A model generated the notes under the pieces. The model was not told the DNA's origin. It was given only the letters and a program-made list of their open reading frames with translations, and searched no databases. Both the position numbers and the translations under genes were made by a program. 64,000 bases of DNA, taken from the NCBI RefSeq assembly GCF_014207255.1, contig NZ_JACHCZ010000008.1, positions 62,001 through 126,000 of the forward strand, written 5' to 3'. Shown here piece by piece: positions 49,957 through 58,975 of the stretch; position 1 is the stretch's first letter, and each line of letters starts with the position of its first letter. Origin of the DNA: Pseudomonas sp. JAI120. GTDB lineage: Bacteria > Pseudomonadota > Gammaproteobacteria > Pseudomonadales > Pseudomonadaceae.

Positions 49957-51123
49957 ATGAATCTTCACGAGTATCAGGGTAAGCAGCTGTTCGCTGAATA
50001 CGGCCTGCCAGTTTCCAAGGGCTACGCAGTAGACACCCCGGAAGCAGCAGCAGAAGCTTGCGATAAGATCGGCGGCACCGAGTGGGTTGTCAAAGCCCAG
50101 GTCCACGCTGGTGGTCGCGGTAAAGCGGGCGGCGTTAAGCTGGTTCGCAGCAAAGAAGACGCCAAGGCCTTCGCACAGCAGTGGCTGGGCAAGCGTCTGG
50201 TGACCTACCAGACTGATGCCAATGGCCAGCCAGTCACCAAGATCCTGGTTGAATCGTGCACTGATATCGCTAAAGAGCTGTACCTGGGCGCTGTCGTTGA
50301 CCGTTCGAGCCGTCGCATCGTGTTCATGGCTTCCACCGAAGGTGGCGTGGACATCGAGAAGATCGCTCACGAAACCCCAGAAAAAATTCTGAAAGCCACT
50401 ATCGATCCACTGGTTGGCGCCCAGCCATTCCAGGGTCGCGAGCTGGCTTTCCAGTTGGGTCTGGAAGGCAAGCAAGTTGCCCAGTTCGCCAAGATCTTCG
50501 TAGGTCTGGCCAAACTGTTCCAGGATCACGATCTGGCCCTGCTGGAAGTGAACCCGCTGGTGATCAAGGCTGACGGCGATCTGCACTGCCTCGACGCCAA
50601 GATCAACATCGACGCCAACGCCATGTACCGTCAGCCTAAGCTGAAGACTTTCCACGATCCGTCGCAAGACGATCCGCGCGAAGCGCACGCTGCCAAGTTC
50701 GAACTGAACTACGTAGCCCTGGAAGGTAACATCGGTTGCATGGTCAACGGTGCTGGCCTGGCCATGGGTACCATGGACATCGTCAACCTGCATGGCGGCA
50801 AACCAGCCAACTTCCTCGACGTGGGCGGTGGTGCTACCAAAGAACGCGTAACCGAAGCCTTCAAGATCATCCTGTCCGACTCCAACGTCGCTGCAGTACT
50901 GGTCAACATCTTCGGCGGCATCGTTCGTTGCGACATGATTGCCGAAGGCATCATCGGTGCAGTGAAAGAAGTCGGCGTTAAAATCCCGGTTGTTGTTCGC
51001 CTTGAAGGCAACAACGCTGAACTGGGCGCTAAAGTACTGGCAGAAAGCGGTTTGAACATCATCGCGGCTACCAGCCTGACCGACGCTGCTCAACAAGTTG
51101 TCAAAGCTGCGGAGGGCAAATAA
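49957..51123 (+). CDS. sucC: succinyl-CoA synthetase beta subunit SucC
   Basis: The 388-residue ATP-grasp subunit starts MNLHEYQGKQLFAEYG and has VKAQVHAGGRGKAGGVKL and the later VNIFGGIVRCDMIAEG. With SucD it makes ATP or GTP from succinyl-CoA. ATG 49957 is chosen from the family start; the frame from 49909 covers the leader. Its stop overlaps the sucD start by one base (TAATG). Confidence 0.97.
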   Translation: MNLHEYQGKQLFAEYGLPVSKGYAVDTPEAAAEACDKIGGTEWVVKAQVHAGGRGKAGGVKLVRSKEDAKAFAQQWLGKRLVTYQTDANGQPVTKILVESCTDIAKELYLGAVVDRSSRRIVFMASTEGGVDIEKIAHETPEKILKATIDPLVGAQPFQGRELAFQLGLEGKQVAQFAKIFVGLAKLFQDHDLALLEVNPLVIKADGDLHCLDAKINIDANAMYRQPKLKTFHDPSQDDPREAHAAKFELNYVALEGNIGCMVNGAGLAMGTMDIVNLHGGKPANFLDVGGGATKERVTEAFKIILSDSNVAAVLVNIFGGIVRCDMIAEGIIGAVKEVGVKIPVVVRLEGNNAELGAKVLAESGLNIIAATSLTDAAQQVVKAAEGK

Positions 51124-52004
51124 TGAGCGTCCTGATCAATAAAGACACCAAAGTTATCTGCCAGGGTATTACCGGTTCGCAAGGTAGTTTCCACACCCAG
51201 CAAGCCATCGAATACGGCACCAAGATGGTTGGCGGCGTAACGCCGGGCAAAGGCGGCACCGAGCACCTGGGCCTGCCAGTGTTCAACACCGTGAAAGACG
51301 CTGTAGCTGCCACTGGCGCCACCGCCAGCGTGATCTACGTTCCAGCTCCTTTCTGCAAGGACTCGATCCTGGAAGCGGCATTCGGCGGCATCAAGCTGAT
51401 CGTTTGCATCACCGAAGGCATTCCTACCCTGGACATGCTGGACGCTAAAGTTAAGTGCGACGAGCTGGGCGTAGTCCTGATCGGCCCTAACTGCCCAGGC
51501 GTGATCACTCCAGGCGAATGCAAGATCGGCATCATGCCAGGTCACATTCACTTGCCAGGTAAAGTCGGTATCGTTTCCCGTTCCGGCACCCTGACCTACG
51601 AAGCTGTGAAGCAGACCACTGACGCCGGTTTCGGTCAGTCGACTTGCGTCGGCATCGGCGGTGACCCGATCCCAGGCTCCAACTTCATCGACATCCTGAA
51701 GCTGTTCCAGGAAGACCCGAAGACCGAAGCGATCGTGATGATCGGTGAGATCGGCGGTTCGGCTGAAGAAGAAGCGGCAGCCTACATCAAGGCACACGTG
51801 ACCAAGCCGGTTGTTTCCTACATCGCTGGTGTGACTGCCCCTGCGGGCAAGCGCATGGGTCATGCTGGCGCAATCATCTCTGGCGGCAAAGGCACTGCAG
51901 ACGAGAAATTCGCTGCACTGCAAGACGCAGGCGTTAAAACCGTGCGTTCGCTGGCAGACATCGGCAAGGCCTTGGCTGAGCTGACCGGTTGGGCTGTCAA
52001 GTAA
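51123..52004 (+). CDS. sucD: succinyl-CoA synthetase alpha subunit SucD
   Basis: The 293-residue CoA-binding subunit has ICQGITGSQGSFHTQQAI at the N-terminus, IGPNCPGVITP, and the phosphohistidine site MGHAGAIISGGKGTADEK near residue 245. It is the last gene of the sdhCDAB-sucAB-lpd-sucCD cluster and is followed by a hairpin at 52033. Confidence 0.97.
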   Translation: MSVLINKDTKVICQGITGSQGSFHTQQAIEYGTKMVGGVTPGKGGTEHLGLPVFNTVKDAVAATGATASVIYVPAPFCKDSILEAAFGGIKLIVCITEGIPTLDMLDAKVKCDELGVVLIGPNCPGVITPGECKIGIMPGHIHLPGKVGIVSRSGTLTYEAVKQTTDAGFGQSTCVGIGGDPIPGSNFIDILKLFQEDPKTEAIVMIGEIGGSAEEEAAAYIKAHVTKPVVSYIAGVTAPAGKRMGHAGAIISGGKGTADEKFAALQDAGVKTVRSLADIGKALAELTGWAVK

Positions 52005-52032
52005 GCCTCGCGCTTAGCTGACGCTTTACCAG

Positions 52033-52058
52033 CAAAGGCCACCTTCGGGTGGCCTTTG
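52033..52058 (+). terminator. terminator after sucD
   Basis: CAAAGGCCACC-TTCG-GGTGGCCTTTG is a perfect 11-bp stem; the T tract is short (TTTGTG). Confidence 0.75.
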
Positions 52059-52085
52059 TGCATTCTGAAGTTGGCGAAGATCAAA

Positions 52086-52176
52086 ATGTGGGAGGGGGCT
52101 TGCTCGCGAAAGCGGTGTATCAGCCACTCGTGAGCTGACTGACACGCCGCTTTCGCGAGCAAGCCCGCTCCCACAT
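52086..52176. repeat. REP pair, long-spacer variant
   Basis: TGTGGGAGGGGGCTTGCTCG and its inverted partner (CGAGCAAGCCCGCTCCCACA) form a long imperfect palindrome including CGCGAAAGCGG and CCGCTTTCGCG. It is a GCTCGCGA subtype, different from the GCCCCCGAT copies elsewhere in the window. Confidence 0.85.
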
Positions 52177-52419
52177 CCGATCGCATTTCAAAATTTAGAT
52201 ATAAAAACGCGACATAAAAATGTCGCTTATCGGACAGTTCGCCCCCCAACAGTGCGTTTGACCCGCAAATTCGTTAGGCTAGCCGCCTCTTTATGCGTCC
52301 GCCTCCCAAAAGGAAGCCGCGCGCTAGACCGGTCGGTGCCCATAAGGGCCGGCAGCATTTCCCTCATCCATAGGGAATCCCTCTCTAAATTCCGATTCAG
52401 TAGTGTGGTATTTCCTCAA

Positions 52420-53733
52420 ATGAAAGTGTTGAAAAGCCAGGACATCCTGGCGTTGGGCTTCATGACCTTCGCCCTGTTCGTGGGCGCCGGCAACATCATC
52501 TTCCCGCCTATCGTTGGTTTGCAGTCCGGGCCTCATGTCTGGATGGCGGCGCTGGGCTTCCTGATCACTGCCGTCGGCCTGCCGGTGGTCACCGTGATCG
52601 CCCTGGCCAAGGTCGGCGGCGGCATGGACGCGTTGAGCAGCCCGATCGGCAAGATCGCCGGTGGCCTGCTCGCGGCGGCTGCGTATCTGGCGGTAGGGCC
52701 GCTGTTCGCCACCCCGCGTACCGCGACCGTGTCGTTTGAAGTGGGCCTGGCGCCGCTGACCGGCGAAAGCCCGCTGGCGCTGTTCCTCTACAGCTCGGTG
52801 TATTTCCTGGTGGTGTTCTTTGTCTCCCTGTACCCAGGCCGACTGCTGGACACCGTGGGTCGCTTCCTGGCGCCGCTGAAGATCATCGCGCTGGCCATCC
52901 TCGGCATTGCCGCGTTTGCCCTGCCGGCCGGTGAGGTGGGTGTCGCCACCCCGGAATACGTTGCTGCACCGTTCTCCCAGGGCTTTATCAATGGTTACCT
53001 GACCATGGACACCCTGGGTGCGCTGGTGTTTGGCATTGTGATCGTCAACGCGATCCGTTCCCGTGGTGTCGAATCGCCCAAGCTGATCACCCGCTACGCG
53101 ATCATTGCCGGGTTGATTGCCGGCGTAGGTTTGGCGCTGGTGTACATCAGTCTGTTCCGCCTCGGGGCGGGCAGTCATGAAGTCGCTGCCGGCGCTGCCA
53201 ATGGCGCGGCTGTATTGCACGCTTATGTGCAACACACCTTCGGCTCCCTGGGCAGTGGTTTCCTGGCGGTGTTGATTTCGCTCGCGTGCCTGGTCACCGC
53301 GGTCGGCCTGACGTGTGCTTGCGCCGAGTACTTCAGCAAAATCCTGCCGCTGTCCTACAAGACTCTGGTAGTGATCCTGGCGCTGTTCTCGCTGTTCGTG
53401 TCGAACCTGGGCCTGACCAAGCTGATTGCATTCTCGATCCCGGTACTCACCGCGATCTACCCGCCGTGCATCGTGCTGGTGGCCCTGAGCTTCTGCAAAG
53501 ACTTCTGGCAGGAGCAGGGCCGTATCGTCGGGCCGGTGATGCTGGTGTCGTTCATCTTTGGCTGCATCGACGCGCTCAAGGGCGCAGGCCTGGCAGGCTG
53601 GATGCCTTCGCAGCTGGCGAACCTGCCGCTGAGCGAGCAAGGCCTGGCGTGGCTGGTGCCGTCGGTGATGACGCTGGGTGTGGCGGTCGTCATTGATCGT
53701 ATGCTGGGTAAGCGCAGCGAAGCCATCGCATAA
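52420..53733 (+). CDS. brnQ: branched-chain amino acid transport protein BrnQ
   Basis: The 437-residue, 12-helix sodium-coupled LIVCS family carrier takes up Leu, Ile and Val. It has the N-terminal DILALGFMTFALFVGAGNIIFPP with conserved small residues, and VVTVIALAKVGGGMDAL. ATG 52420 matches the family start; the in-frame extension to 52252 is an unlikely leader. A strong terminator follows at 53758. Confidence 0.94.
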   Translation: MKVLKSQDILALGFMTFALFVGAGNIIFPPIVGLQSGPHVWMAALGFLITAVGLPVVTVIALAKVGGGMDALSSPIGKIAGGLLAAAAYLAVGPLFATPRTATVSFEVGLAPLTGESPLALFLYSSVYFLVVFFVSLYPGRLLDTVGRFLAPLKIIALAILGIAAFALPAGEVGVATPEYVAAPFSQGFINGYLTMDTLGALVFGIVIVNAIRSRGVESPKLITRYAIIAGLIAGVGLALVYISLFRLGAGSHEVAAGAANGAAVLHAYVQHTFGSLGSGFLAVLISLACLVTAVGLTCACAEYFSKILPLSYKTLVVILALFSLFVSNLGLTKLIAFSIPVLTAIYPPCIVLVALSFCKDFWQEQGRIVGPVMLVSFIFGCIDALKGAGLAGWMPSQLANLPLSEQGLAWLVPSVMTLGVAVVIDRMLGKRSEAIA

Positions 53734-53757
53734 CAAGCGGGTTTCATGCAGTACGGA

Positions 53758-53793
53758 AATGCCTCGTATCAATCGATACGGGGCATTTTTTTT
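53758..53793 (+). terminator. terminator after brnQ
   Basis: ATGCCTCGTATC and GATACGGGGCAT pair around AATC (one G-T pair), followed by eight T residues, 25 bp past the stop. Confidence 0.92.
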
Positions 53794-53876
53794 GAGCGGC
53801 GGGCCGTGTCTTTTTCTTTGCGCTAACGTCGAACAGACGCAAAAAGTTTTTCAATCTCCTTTCTGCAAGGACCCGC

Positions 53877-54614
53877 ATGTCGTTCGTCGAAGCCAATCAG
53901 ATTCACCTGCTTGCTGCCCTCTGGTTCGTCCTGTGTTGGGGCGGCTACACCCGTTATGCCACCTGGAAAGCCCGAGACACTGCTTGCCTGGCCAGCGTGC
54001 TGCATTTGTATCGCGAGGACTGGATGCGCCGCATGCTGCTGCGCGACAACCGGATTGCCGACGCCAGCGTGATCGGCAACCTGGAGCGTAATGCCTCATT
54101 CTTCGCCTCCAGCACCTTGATCATCCTCGCCGGCATTCTCACGGTGCTGGGGGCCTCCGAGCGGGCGGTGTCATTGCTGGCCGACATACCCATGGTGCAG
54201 CAGGCCTCCCAGGGCATGTCGGAGATCAAGCTGCTCTGCCTGGCGCTGGTCTTTGTCTATGCCTTCTTCACCTTCAGTTGGTGCATGCGCCAGTACAACT
54301 TTGCCGCGGTGCTGGTAGGGTCGGCGCCGATGATCGGTGAGCGGCATGTGTCGGAGCAGGAGCGCAAGGCGTTTGCCCTGCGTGCGGCGCGAGTGATCTC
54401 CATGGCCGCCAACCAGTTCAACTTTGGCCTGCGTTCTTATTACTTCGGCATGACCATGCTGGCGTGGTTCGTCAGCCCCTGGTTGTTCATGTTGATGAGT
54501 GCCGGGGTGGTGTTCGTGTTGTATCGTCGGGAGTTTCATTCCGACGTACTGCAAGTGATGGTGTATACGCAGACGGATACACCGATGCCTGAGGCCGCCA
54601 AAGAGGAGATTTAA
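53877..54614 (+). CDS. DUF599 membrane protein
   Basis: The 245-residue protein has four transmembrane helices (about residues 8-24, 75-92, 115-135 and 190-215) and the DUF599 features REDWMRRMLLRDNRIADA and FSWCMRQYNFAAVLVGSAP. No function is established for the family. ATG 53877 has AAGGA upstream. A terminator follows. Confidence 0.87.
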   Translation: MSFVEANQIHLLAALWFVLCWGGYTRYATWKARDTACLASVLHLYREDWMRRMLLRDNRIADASVIGNLERNASFFASSTLIILAGILTVLGASERAVSLLADIPMVQQASQGMSEIKLLCLALVFVYAFFTFSWCMRQYNFAAVLVGSAPMIGERHVSEQERKAFALRAARVISMAANQFNFGLRSYYFGMTMLAWFVSPWLFMLMSAGVVFVLYRREFHSDVLQVMVYTQTDTPMPEAAKEEI

Positions 54615-54650
54615 TGCGTGACGCGGCGGGTTAAAAACAGCAGACAAAGT

Positions 54651-54681
54651 AAAGCCCGCTATATAAGCGGGCTTTCTTTTT
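54651..54681. terminator. terminator shared by convergent genes
   Basis: AAAGCCCGCT and AGCGGGCTTT pair around ATATA, with CTTTTT following on the plus strand. It lies 37 bp past the DUF599 gene and 28 bp past the minus-strand lipoprotein stop. Confidence 0.88.
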
Positions 54682-54708
54682 GCAGCGAAGCTATTTCATG
54701 CTACGGTA

Positions 54709-54960
54709 TCAGGAACCGGTGGCAGGAGTAGCAGGTGCTGCTTCTTTTGCGGCGGCGTCGTTCGATTCAGCCTGAGCTTTGGCAGCATCGGCGTTTTCTT
54801 TCGCAGCGTCGTTCACTTTATCCTGAGCTTTCGCCATGTCTTTTTGAGCTTGCTCAGAATGCGCTGCGGCATCTTGGGCTTTGTCTTCGGATTTCTTGTC
54901 GCAAGCAGCGAGACCGAGGGCAGCGGCCAACATCATGGAAATAGCTAAAGTCTTACGCAT
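54709..54960 (-). CDS. small alanine-rich lipoprotein
   Basis: The 83-residue product has a lipobox LAAC (Cys20) and a mature part made almost wholly of Ala, Lys, Asp, Glu and Gln (AQKDMAKAQDKVNDAAKENA). It should form a long helix or coiled coil, like a small Lpp-type or stress-induced envelope protein. I recognise no named family. ATG 54960 gives the proper signal peptide; the frame to 55005 adds an unlikely leader. Confidence 0.85.
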   Translation of the reverse strand: MRKTLAISMMLAAALGLAACDKKSEDKAQDAAAHSEQAQKDMAKAQDKVNDAAKENADAAKAQAESNDAAAKEAAPATPATGS

Positions 54961-55118
54961 GGGGTGTTTCTCCTTAGTGAAGATATCTACTGGCCTTTCG
55001 AGCATGGGCGTTCAGCATTAGTTCCTTTTATTCCACAGATATATAAACAACGGTCTCAGAGGAACTTTCGCGCGTACCGTCTATTTCGCACATCAACACT
55101 AATAAGAGTCTGCAACGA

Positions 55119-55595
55119 ATGACCGAAAATCCCTTGTTAGAGCGCGCGAAGCGCTTTGTCTCGGCCTTGCGCCATTGCCAGGTGCTGGGTATCACCACTC
55201 ATCATGCCAGCGAGGAGGGCATCACGTTGGTCATGCCCTACGCCGCACAACTGGTGGGAGATCCCCTGACCGGCGTGATCCATGGTGGCGCGCTGACCTC
55301 TTTAATGGACACTGCCTGCGGCATGGCCACCCTGTGTGTCCTGCCGGAGTTCGAGGTGTGCCCGACCCTGGACCTGCGTGTCGACTATATGCATCCCGCC
55401 GAGCCACATAAGCCGGTATATGGATTCGCCCAATGCTACCGAGTGACCACCGACGTGATCTTTACCCGTGGCTTTGCCTACCAGGACGACCCGCAACAAC
55501 CCATCGCCCATGTGGTGGGCACCTTCATGCGCATGGGCAAGCGTCTCAAGGGCACCCACGGATTGGGCAGCGCCATCAAGGGAGAGCAGGCATGA
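55119..55595 (+). CDS. PaaI-type hotdog thioesterase 1
   Basis: The 158-residue protein has a hotdog-fold signature (HGGALTSLMDTACGMA near residue 52) and LDLRVDYMHPAEPHKPVYG. The conserved catalytic Asp/Glu and Asn/His positions of PaaI-type acyl-CoA thioesterases are partly visible (Asp62). It overlaps the next gene, also a hotdog protein, by 4 bp. The two may form a heteromer; the substrate is unknown. Confidence 0.85.
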   Translation: MTENPLLERAKRFVSALRHCQVLGITTHHASEEGITLVMPYAAQLVGDPLTGVIHGGALTSLMDTACGMATLCVLPEFEVCPTLDLRVDYMHPAEPHKPVYGFAQCYRVTTDVIFTRGFAYQDDPQQPIAHVVGTFMRMGKRLKGTHGLGSAIKGEQA

Positions 55596-56044
55596 CACAT
55601 CGATTCAAGACTCGCCTGGAACAGGCCCATCAGCGAGGCAACTACGAGGCCCTGCTGGACCTGATCCCCTACGCCAAACTGATCGGTATCGAATGCACCC
55701 GGCTGGGGGATGAATTGCTGTTTCGCCTGCCGGCCCACAAGGACAATATTGGTAACCCCATATTGCCTGCGCTTCACGGCGGGGTGATCGCCGGCTTTAT
55801 GGAGCTGGCAGCGGCGTTGCACCTGCTGGTGTTTACCGGAGCGCCGGGTATCCCGAAAATCATCGATTTCTCGCTCGATTACCTGCGCGCCGGCCAGTTT
55901 CGCGACACTTACGCCAAATGCCAGGTGTGGCGCCAGGGCCGACGGGTGGCGAATGTCGCGATCACCGCCTGGCAAAGCACCGCTGCCGAACCGATTGCCA
56001 CCGCTCGTGCGCATTTCAAGATCGAGGAAGGAAGCCGCCCTTGA
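55592..56044 (+). CDS. PaaI-type hotdog thioesterase 2
   Basis: The 150-residue hotdog protein has LHGGVIAGFMELAAALHL near residue 63 and FSLDYLRAGQ. It shares topology with its upstream partner but little sequence. ATG 55592 overlaps the previous stop (ATGA), so co-translation is expected. The last codons contain the -35 element of the htpG heat-shock promoter. Confidence 0.85.
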   Translation: MTHRFKTRLEQAHQRGNYEALLDLIPYAKLIGIECTRLGDELLFRLPAHKDNIGNPILPALHGGVIAGFMELAAALHLLVFTGAPGIPKIIDFSLDYLRAGQFRDTYAKCQVWRQGRRVANVAITAWQSTAAEPIATARAHFKIEEGSRP

Positions 56045-56067
56045 AATCCTGGTCTTAGCCCCCAACT
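56040..56067 (+). promoter_or_regulatory. sigma32 heat-shock promoter of htpG
   Basis: CTTGAAA (56040-56046), a 13-bp spacer and CCCCAACT (56060-56067) match the sigma32 consensus CTTGAAA-N11/16-CCCCATNT at all but one base. It lies 67 bp before the htpG ATG and overlaps the end of the thioesterase gene. Confidence 0.8.
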
Positions 56068-56133
56068 TTGATGACAACCCGCCGCCAACCCTCAAGGGCG
56101 CGGCCACTGCCATCCAATTGGAGTTTGATGACC

Positions 56134-58038
56134 ATGAGTGTGGAAACTCAAAAGGAAACCCTGGGCTTCCAGACCGAGGTGAAGCAACTGCTGCACCTCA
56201 TGATCCATTCGCTGTATTCCAACAAGGAAATCTTCCTTCGCGAATTGATCTCGAACGCCTCTGACGCTGTCGACAAATTACGTTTCGAAGCCCTGTCCAA
56301 GCCTGAGCTGCTGGAAGGTGGCGCGGAACTGAAAATCCGTGTGAGCTTCGACAAAGACGCCAATACCGTCACCCTCGAAGATAACGGTATCGGCATGAGC
56401 CGCGACGATGCGATCACCCACCTGGGGACCATCGCCAAATCCGGCACCGCCGACTTCATGAAAAACCTGTCGGGCGACCAAAAGAAAGATTCGCACCTGA
56501 TCGGCCAGTTCGGCGTGGGCTTCTACTCGGCCTTCATCGTTGCCGACAAGGTTGAAGTGTTCAGCCGTCGTGCCGGCCTTGACGCCAGCGAAGGCGTGCA
56601 TTGGGCTTCCAAAGGTGAGGGCGAATTTGAAATCGCCACCATCGACAAGGCTGACCGTGGTACCCGCATCGTCCTGCACCTCAAATCCGGTGAAGACGAG
56701 TTCGCCGATGGCTGGCGCCTGCGCAATATCATCAAGAAGTACTCCGACCATATCGCCTTGCCGATCGAGCTGCCGAAAGAACAAGCCGCTGCCGAAGGTG
56801 AAGAGAAGCCTGCCGAGGAATGGGAAACCGTCAATCGCGCCAGTGCCCTGTGGACCCGTCCGCGTACCGAGATCAAGGACGAGGAATACCAGGAGTTCTA
56901 CAAACACATCGGTCACGACTACGAAAACCCGCTGAGCTGGAGCCATAACAAGGTCGAGGGTAAGCTGGAATACAGTTCGCTGCTTTACGTGCCGGCCCGT
57001 GCGCCGTTCGACCTGTACCAGCGTGAAGCGCCGAAAGGCCTGAAGCTTTACGTGCAGCGCGTGTTCGTGATGGACCAGGCGGAGTCGTTCCTGCCGCTGT
57101 ACCTGCGCTTTATCAAGGGCGTGGTCGACTCCAATGACCTGTCGTTGAACGTGTCGCGGGAAATCCTGCAAAAAGACCCGATCATCGACTCCATGAAGTC
57201 GGCGCTGACCAAGCGCGTACTCGACATGCTGGAGAAACTGGCGAAGAACGAGCCTGAGCAATACAAGGGCTTCTGGAAAAACTTCGGTCAGGTCATGAAA
57301 GAAGGCCCGGCAGAAGATTTCGCCAACAAGGAGAAAATCGCCGGTCTGCTGCGCTTTGCTTCCACCCAGGGTGAAGAGGGCGAGCAGGTCGTTTCCCTGG
57401 CCGAGTACCTGGCTCGTGCCAAGGAAGGTCAGGACAAGATCTACTACCTGACCGGCGAAACCTACGCACAGGTCAAGAACAGCCCGCACCTGGAAGTCTT
57501 CCGCAAGAAAGGCATCGAAGTGCTGCTGCTGACCGACCGTATCGATGAGTGGCTGATGAGCTACCTCAACGAGTTCGACGGCAAATCCTTTGTCGACGTA
57601 GCCCGTGGCGACCTGGACCTGGGTAACCTGGACTCCGAAGAAGAGAAGAAAGAAGCCGAAGAAGTCGCGAAGGCCAAAGAAGGCCTGGTTGAGCGGATCA
57701 AGGCGTCGCTGGGCGATGCCGTCAGCGAAGTGCGGGTTTCCCACCGTCTGACCGACTCCCCGGCGATCCTGGCCATTGGCGAGCAGGACCTGGGCATGCA
57801 GATGCGCCAGATCCTCGAAGCCAGCGGCCAGAAGGTCCCGGACTCCAAGCCGATCTTCGAATTCAACCCGGCTCACCCGCTGATCGAGAAACTCGACGGC
57901 GAGCAGAGCGAAGAGCGGTTTGGCGACCTGTCGCACATCCTCTTCGACCAGGCGGCCCTGGCCGCTGGCGACAGCCTCAAAGACCCGGCCGCCTACGTGC
58001 GCCGACTGAACAAGCTGTTGGTTGAACTGTCGATCTGA
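56134..58038 (+). CDS. htpG: chaperone HtpG (Hsp90)
   Basis: The 634-residue ATP-dependent chaperone begins SVETQKETLGFQTEVKQLLH. GHKL ATPase motifs are ELISNASDAVDKLRF, LEDNGIGMSRDD and GQFGVGFYSAF; middle and C-terminal dimerisation domains follow at normal length. ATG 56134 is used; an ATG two codons earlier (56128) is possible. Control by the sigma32 promoter at 56040 is expected. Confidence 0.97.
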   Translation: MSVETQKETLGFQTEVKQLLHLMIHSLYSNKEIFLRELISNASDAVDKLRFEALSKPELLEGGAELKIRVSFDKDANTVTLEDNGIGMSRDDAITHLGTIAKSGTADFMKNLSGDQKKDSHLIGQFGVGFYSAFIVADKVEVFSRRAGLDASEGVHWASKGEGEFEIATIDKADRGTRIVLHLKSGEDEFADGWRLRNIIKKYSDHIALPIELPKEQAAAEGEEKPAEEWETVNRASALWTRPRTEIKDEEYQEFYKHIGHDYENPLSWSHNKVEGKLEYSSLLYVPARAPFDLYQREAPKGLKLYVQRVFVMDQAESFLPLYLRFIKGVVDSNDLSLNVSREILQKDPIIDSMKSALTKRVLDMLEKLAKNEPEQYKGFWKNFGQVMKEGPAEDFANKEKIAGLLRFASTQGEEGEQVVSLAEYLARAKEGQDKIYYLTGETYAQVKNSPHLEVFRKKGIEVLLLTDRIDEWLMSYLNEFDGKSFVDVARGDLDLGNLDSEEEKKEAEEVAKAKEGLVERIKASLGDAVSEVRVSHRLTDSPAILAIGEQDLGMQMRQILEASGQKVPDSKPIFEFNPAHPLIEKLDGEQSEERFGDLSHILFDQAALAAGDSLKDPAAYVRRLNKLLVELSI

Positions 58039-58049
58039 CACCGTTGTAG

Positions 58050-58074
58050 AAAAACCCGCTTCGGCGGGTTTTTT
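58050..58074 (+). terminator. terminator after htpG
   Basis: AAAAACCCGC-TTCG-GCGGGTTTTTT is a strong hairpin with a T run, 11 bp past the stop. Confidence 0.92.
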
Positions 58075-58078
58075 CGTT

Positions 58079-58106
58079 TGTAGGAGCGAGCAAGCTCGCT
58101 CCTACA
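58079..58106. repeat. short palindromic repeat
   Basis: TGTAGGAGCGAGC and GCTCGCTCCTACA pair around AA. It is the TGTAGGAGCGAGCTTGCTCGC class of Pseudomonas REP, distinct from the GGGGGCTTGCCCCC copies, and directly abuts the htpG terminator. Confidence 0.8.
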
Positions 58107-58145
58107 GCCCATTTCCGTTCTAGTGATCTTCAACTGGAGTAAATG

Positions 58146-58874
58146 ATGAGCCAAGTTACTGTGCGTTCCGTGGTCTATCAGATTGATGGCCAGTCTTATG
58201 AAAGCCGCCTGGCGTTCGATGCCAGCCAAAAGAACCCGCTGCCCGGCCTGCTGATGGCGCCGAACTGGATGGGTGTGAGTGCGGGTGCCGAAGAAATCGC
58301 CAAGAGCGTTGCCGCCAAGGGCTACGTGGTGCTGATCGCCGACCTCTACGGGCAAACCGTGCGCCCGTCGAATGGCGATGAAGCCGGTGCCGCAATGATG
58401 CCGTTGAAGAATGATCGCCCGTTGCTGAACAAGCGCATGCAGGCTGCCCTTGAGCAGCTGCTGGGCCAGACCGAAGCGGCAGTGGACACCTCGAAGCTGG
58501 CCACCTTTGGTTTCTGCTTCGGCGGTTGCTGCTCCCTGGAGCTGGCGCGTACCGGTGCGCCATTGAAGGCAGCCGTATCGTTCCACGGCACCCTCGACAC
58601 GCCGAACCCGGCAGATGCGAAAAACATCAAGGGTTCAGTGCTGGTGCTGCACGGGGCTTCCGACCCGCTGGTGCCGAAAGAGCAACTGCCAGCGTTCGAA
58701 GCTGAAATGAACACGGCGGGCGTGGATTGGCAATTGCTGAGCTACGGCGGTGCGGTGCATTCCTTCACTGACCCGGATGCCAATGTGCCGGGCAAGATGA
58801 TGTACGACGCGAAGACCGCTGCGCGGGCCTTCCAGTCGATGCATAACTTGCTGGACGAAGTGTTCAAGGGCTAA
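58146..58874 (+). CDS. dienelactone hydrolase family protein
   Basis: The 242-residue alpha/beta-hydrolase has the Cys-type nucleophile elbow GFCFGGCCS (Cys124), Asp in LHGASDPLVPKEQ and His in GAVHSFTDP, as in dienelactone hydrolases. No aromatic-degradation genes are near, so the physiological substrate is unknown. ATG 58143 is also possible one codon earlier. Confidence 0.88.
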   Translation: MSQVTVRSVVYQIDGQSYESRLAFDASQKNPLPGLLMAPNWMGVSAGAEEIAKSVAAKGYVVLIADLYGQTVRPSNGDEAGAAMMPLKNDRPLLNKRMQAALEQLLGQTEAAVDTSKLATFGFCFGGCCSLELARTGAPLKAAVSFHGTLDTPNPADAKNIKGSVLVLHGASDPLVPKEQLPAFEAEMNTAGVDWQLLSYGGAVHSFTDPDANVPGKMMYDAKTAARAFQSMHNLLDEVFKG

Positions 58875-58897
58875 ATCTTCAGCGCCTGTTCCGGTTT

Positions 58898-58975
58898 CAT
58901 CGGGGGCAAGCCCCCTCCCACATTTTGACCGTGTGAATCCAATCAAGTGTGGGAGGGGGCTTGCCCCCGATAGCT
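58898..58975. repeat. REP pair (BIME)
   Basis: An inverted copy (CGGGGGCAAGCCCCCTCCCA from 58901) and a direct copy (TGTGGGAGGGGGCTTGCCCC from 58948) lie between convergent genes. The second one reaches the stop of the pirin gene. Confidence 0.87.

Larger units (their letters stand above)
52005..52419. other. sucD-brnQ intergenic region
   Basis: This 415-bp gap holds the sucD terminator, a REP pair, and then about 240 bp of leader before brnQ. The last part has a small hairpin (TTCCCT and AGGGAA around CATCCAT near 52360). I see no open frame that looks real. Confidence 0.6.
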
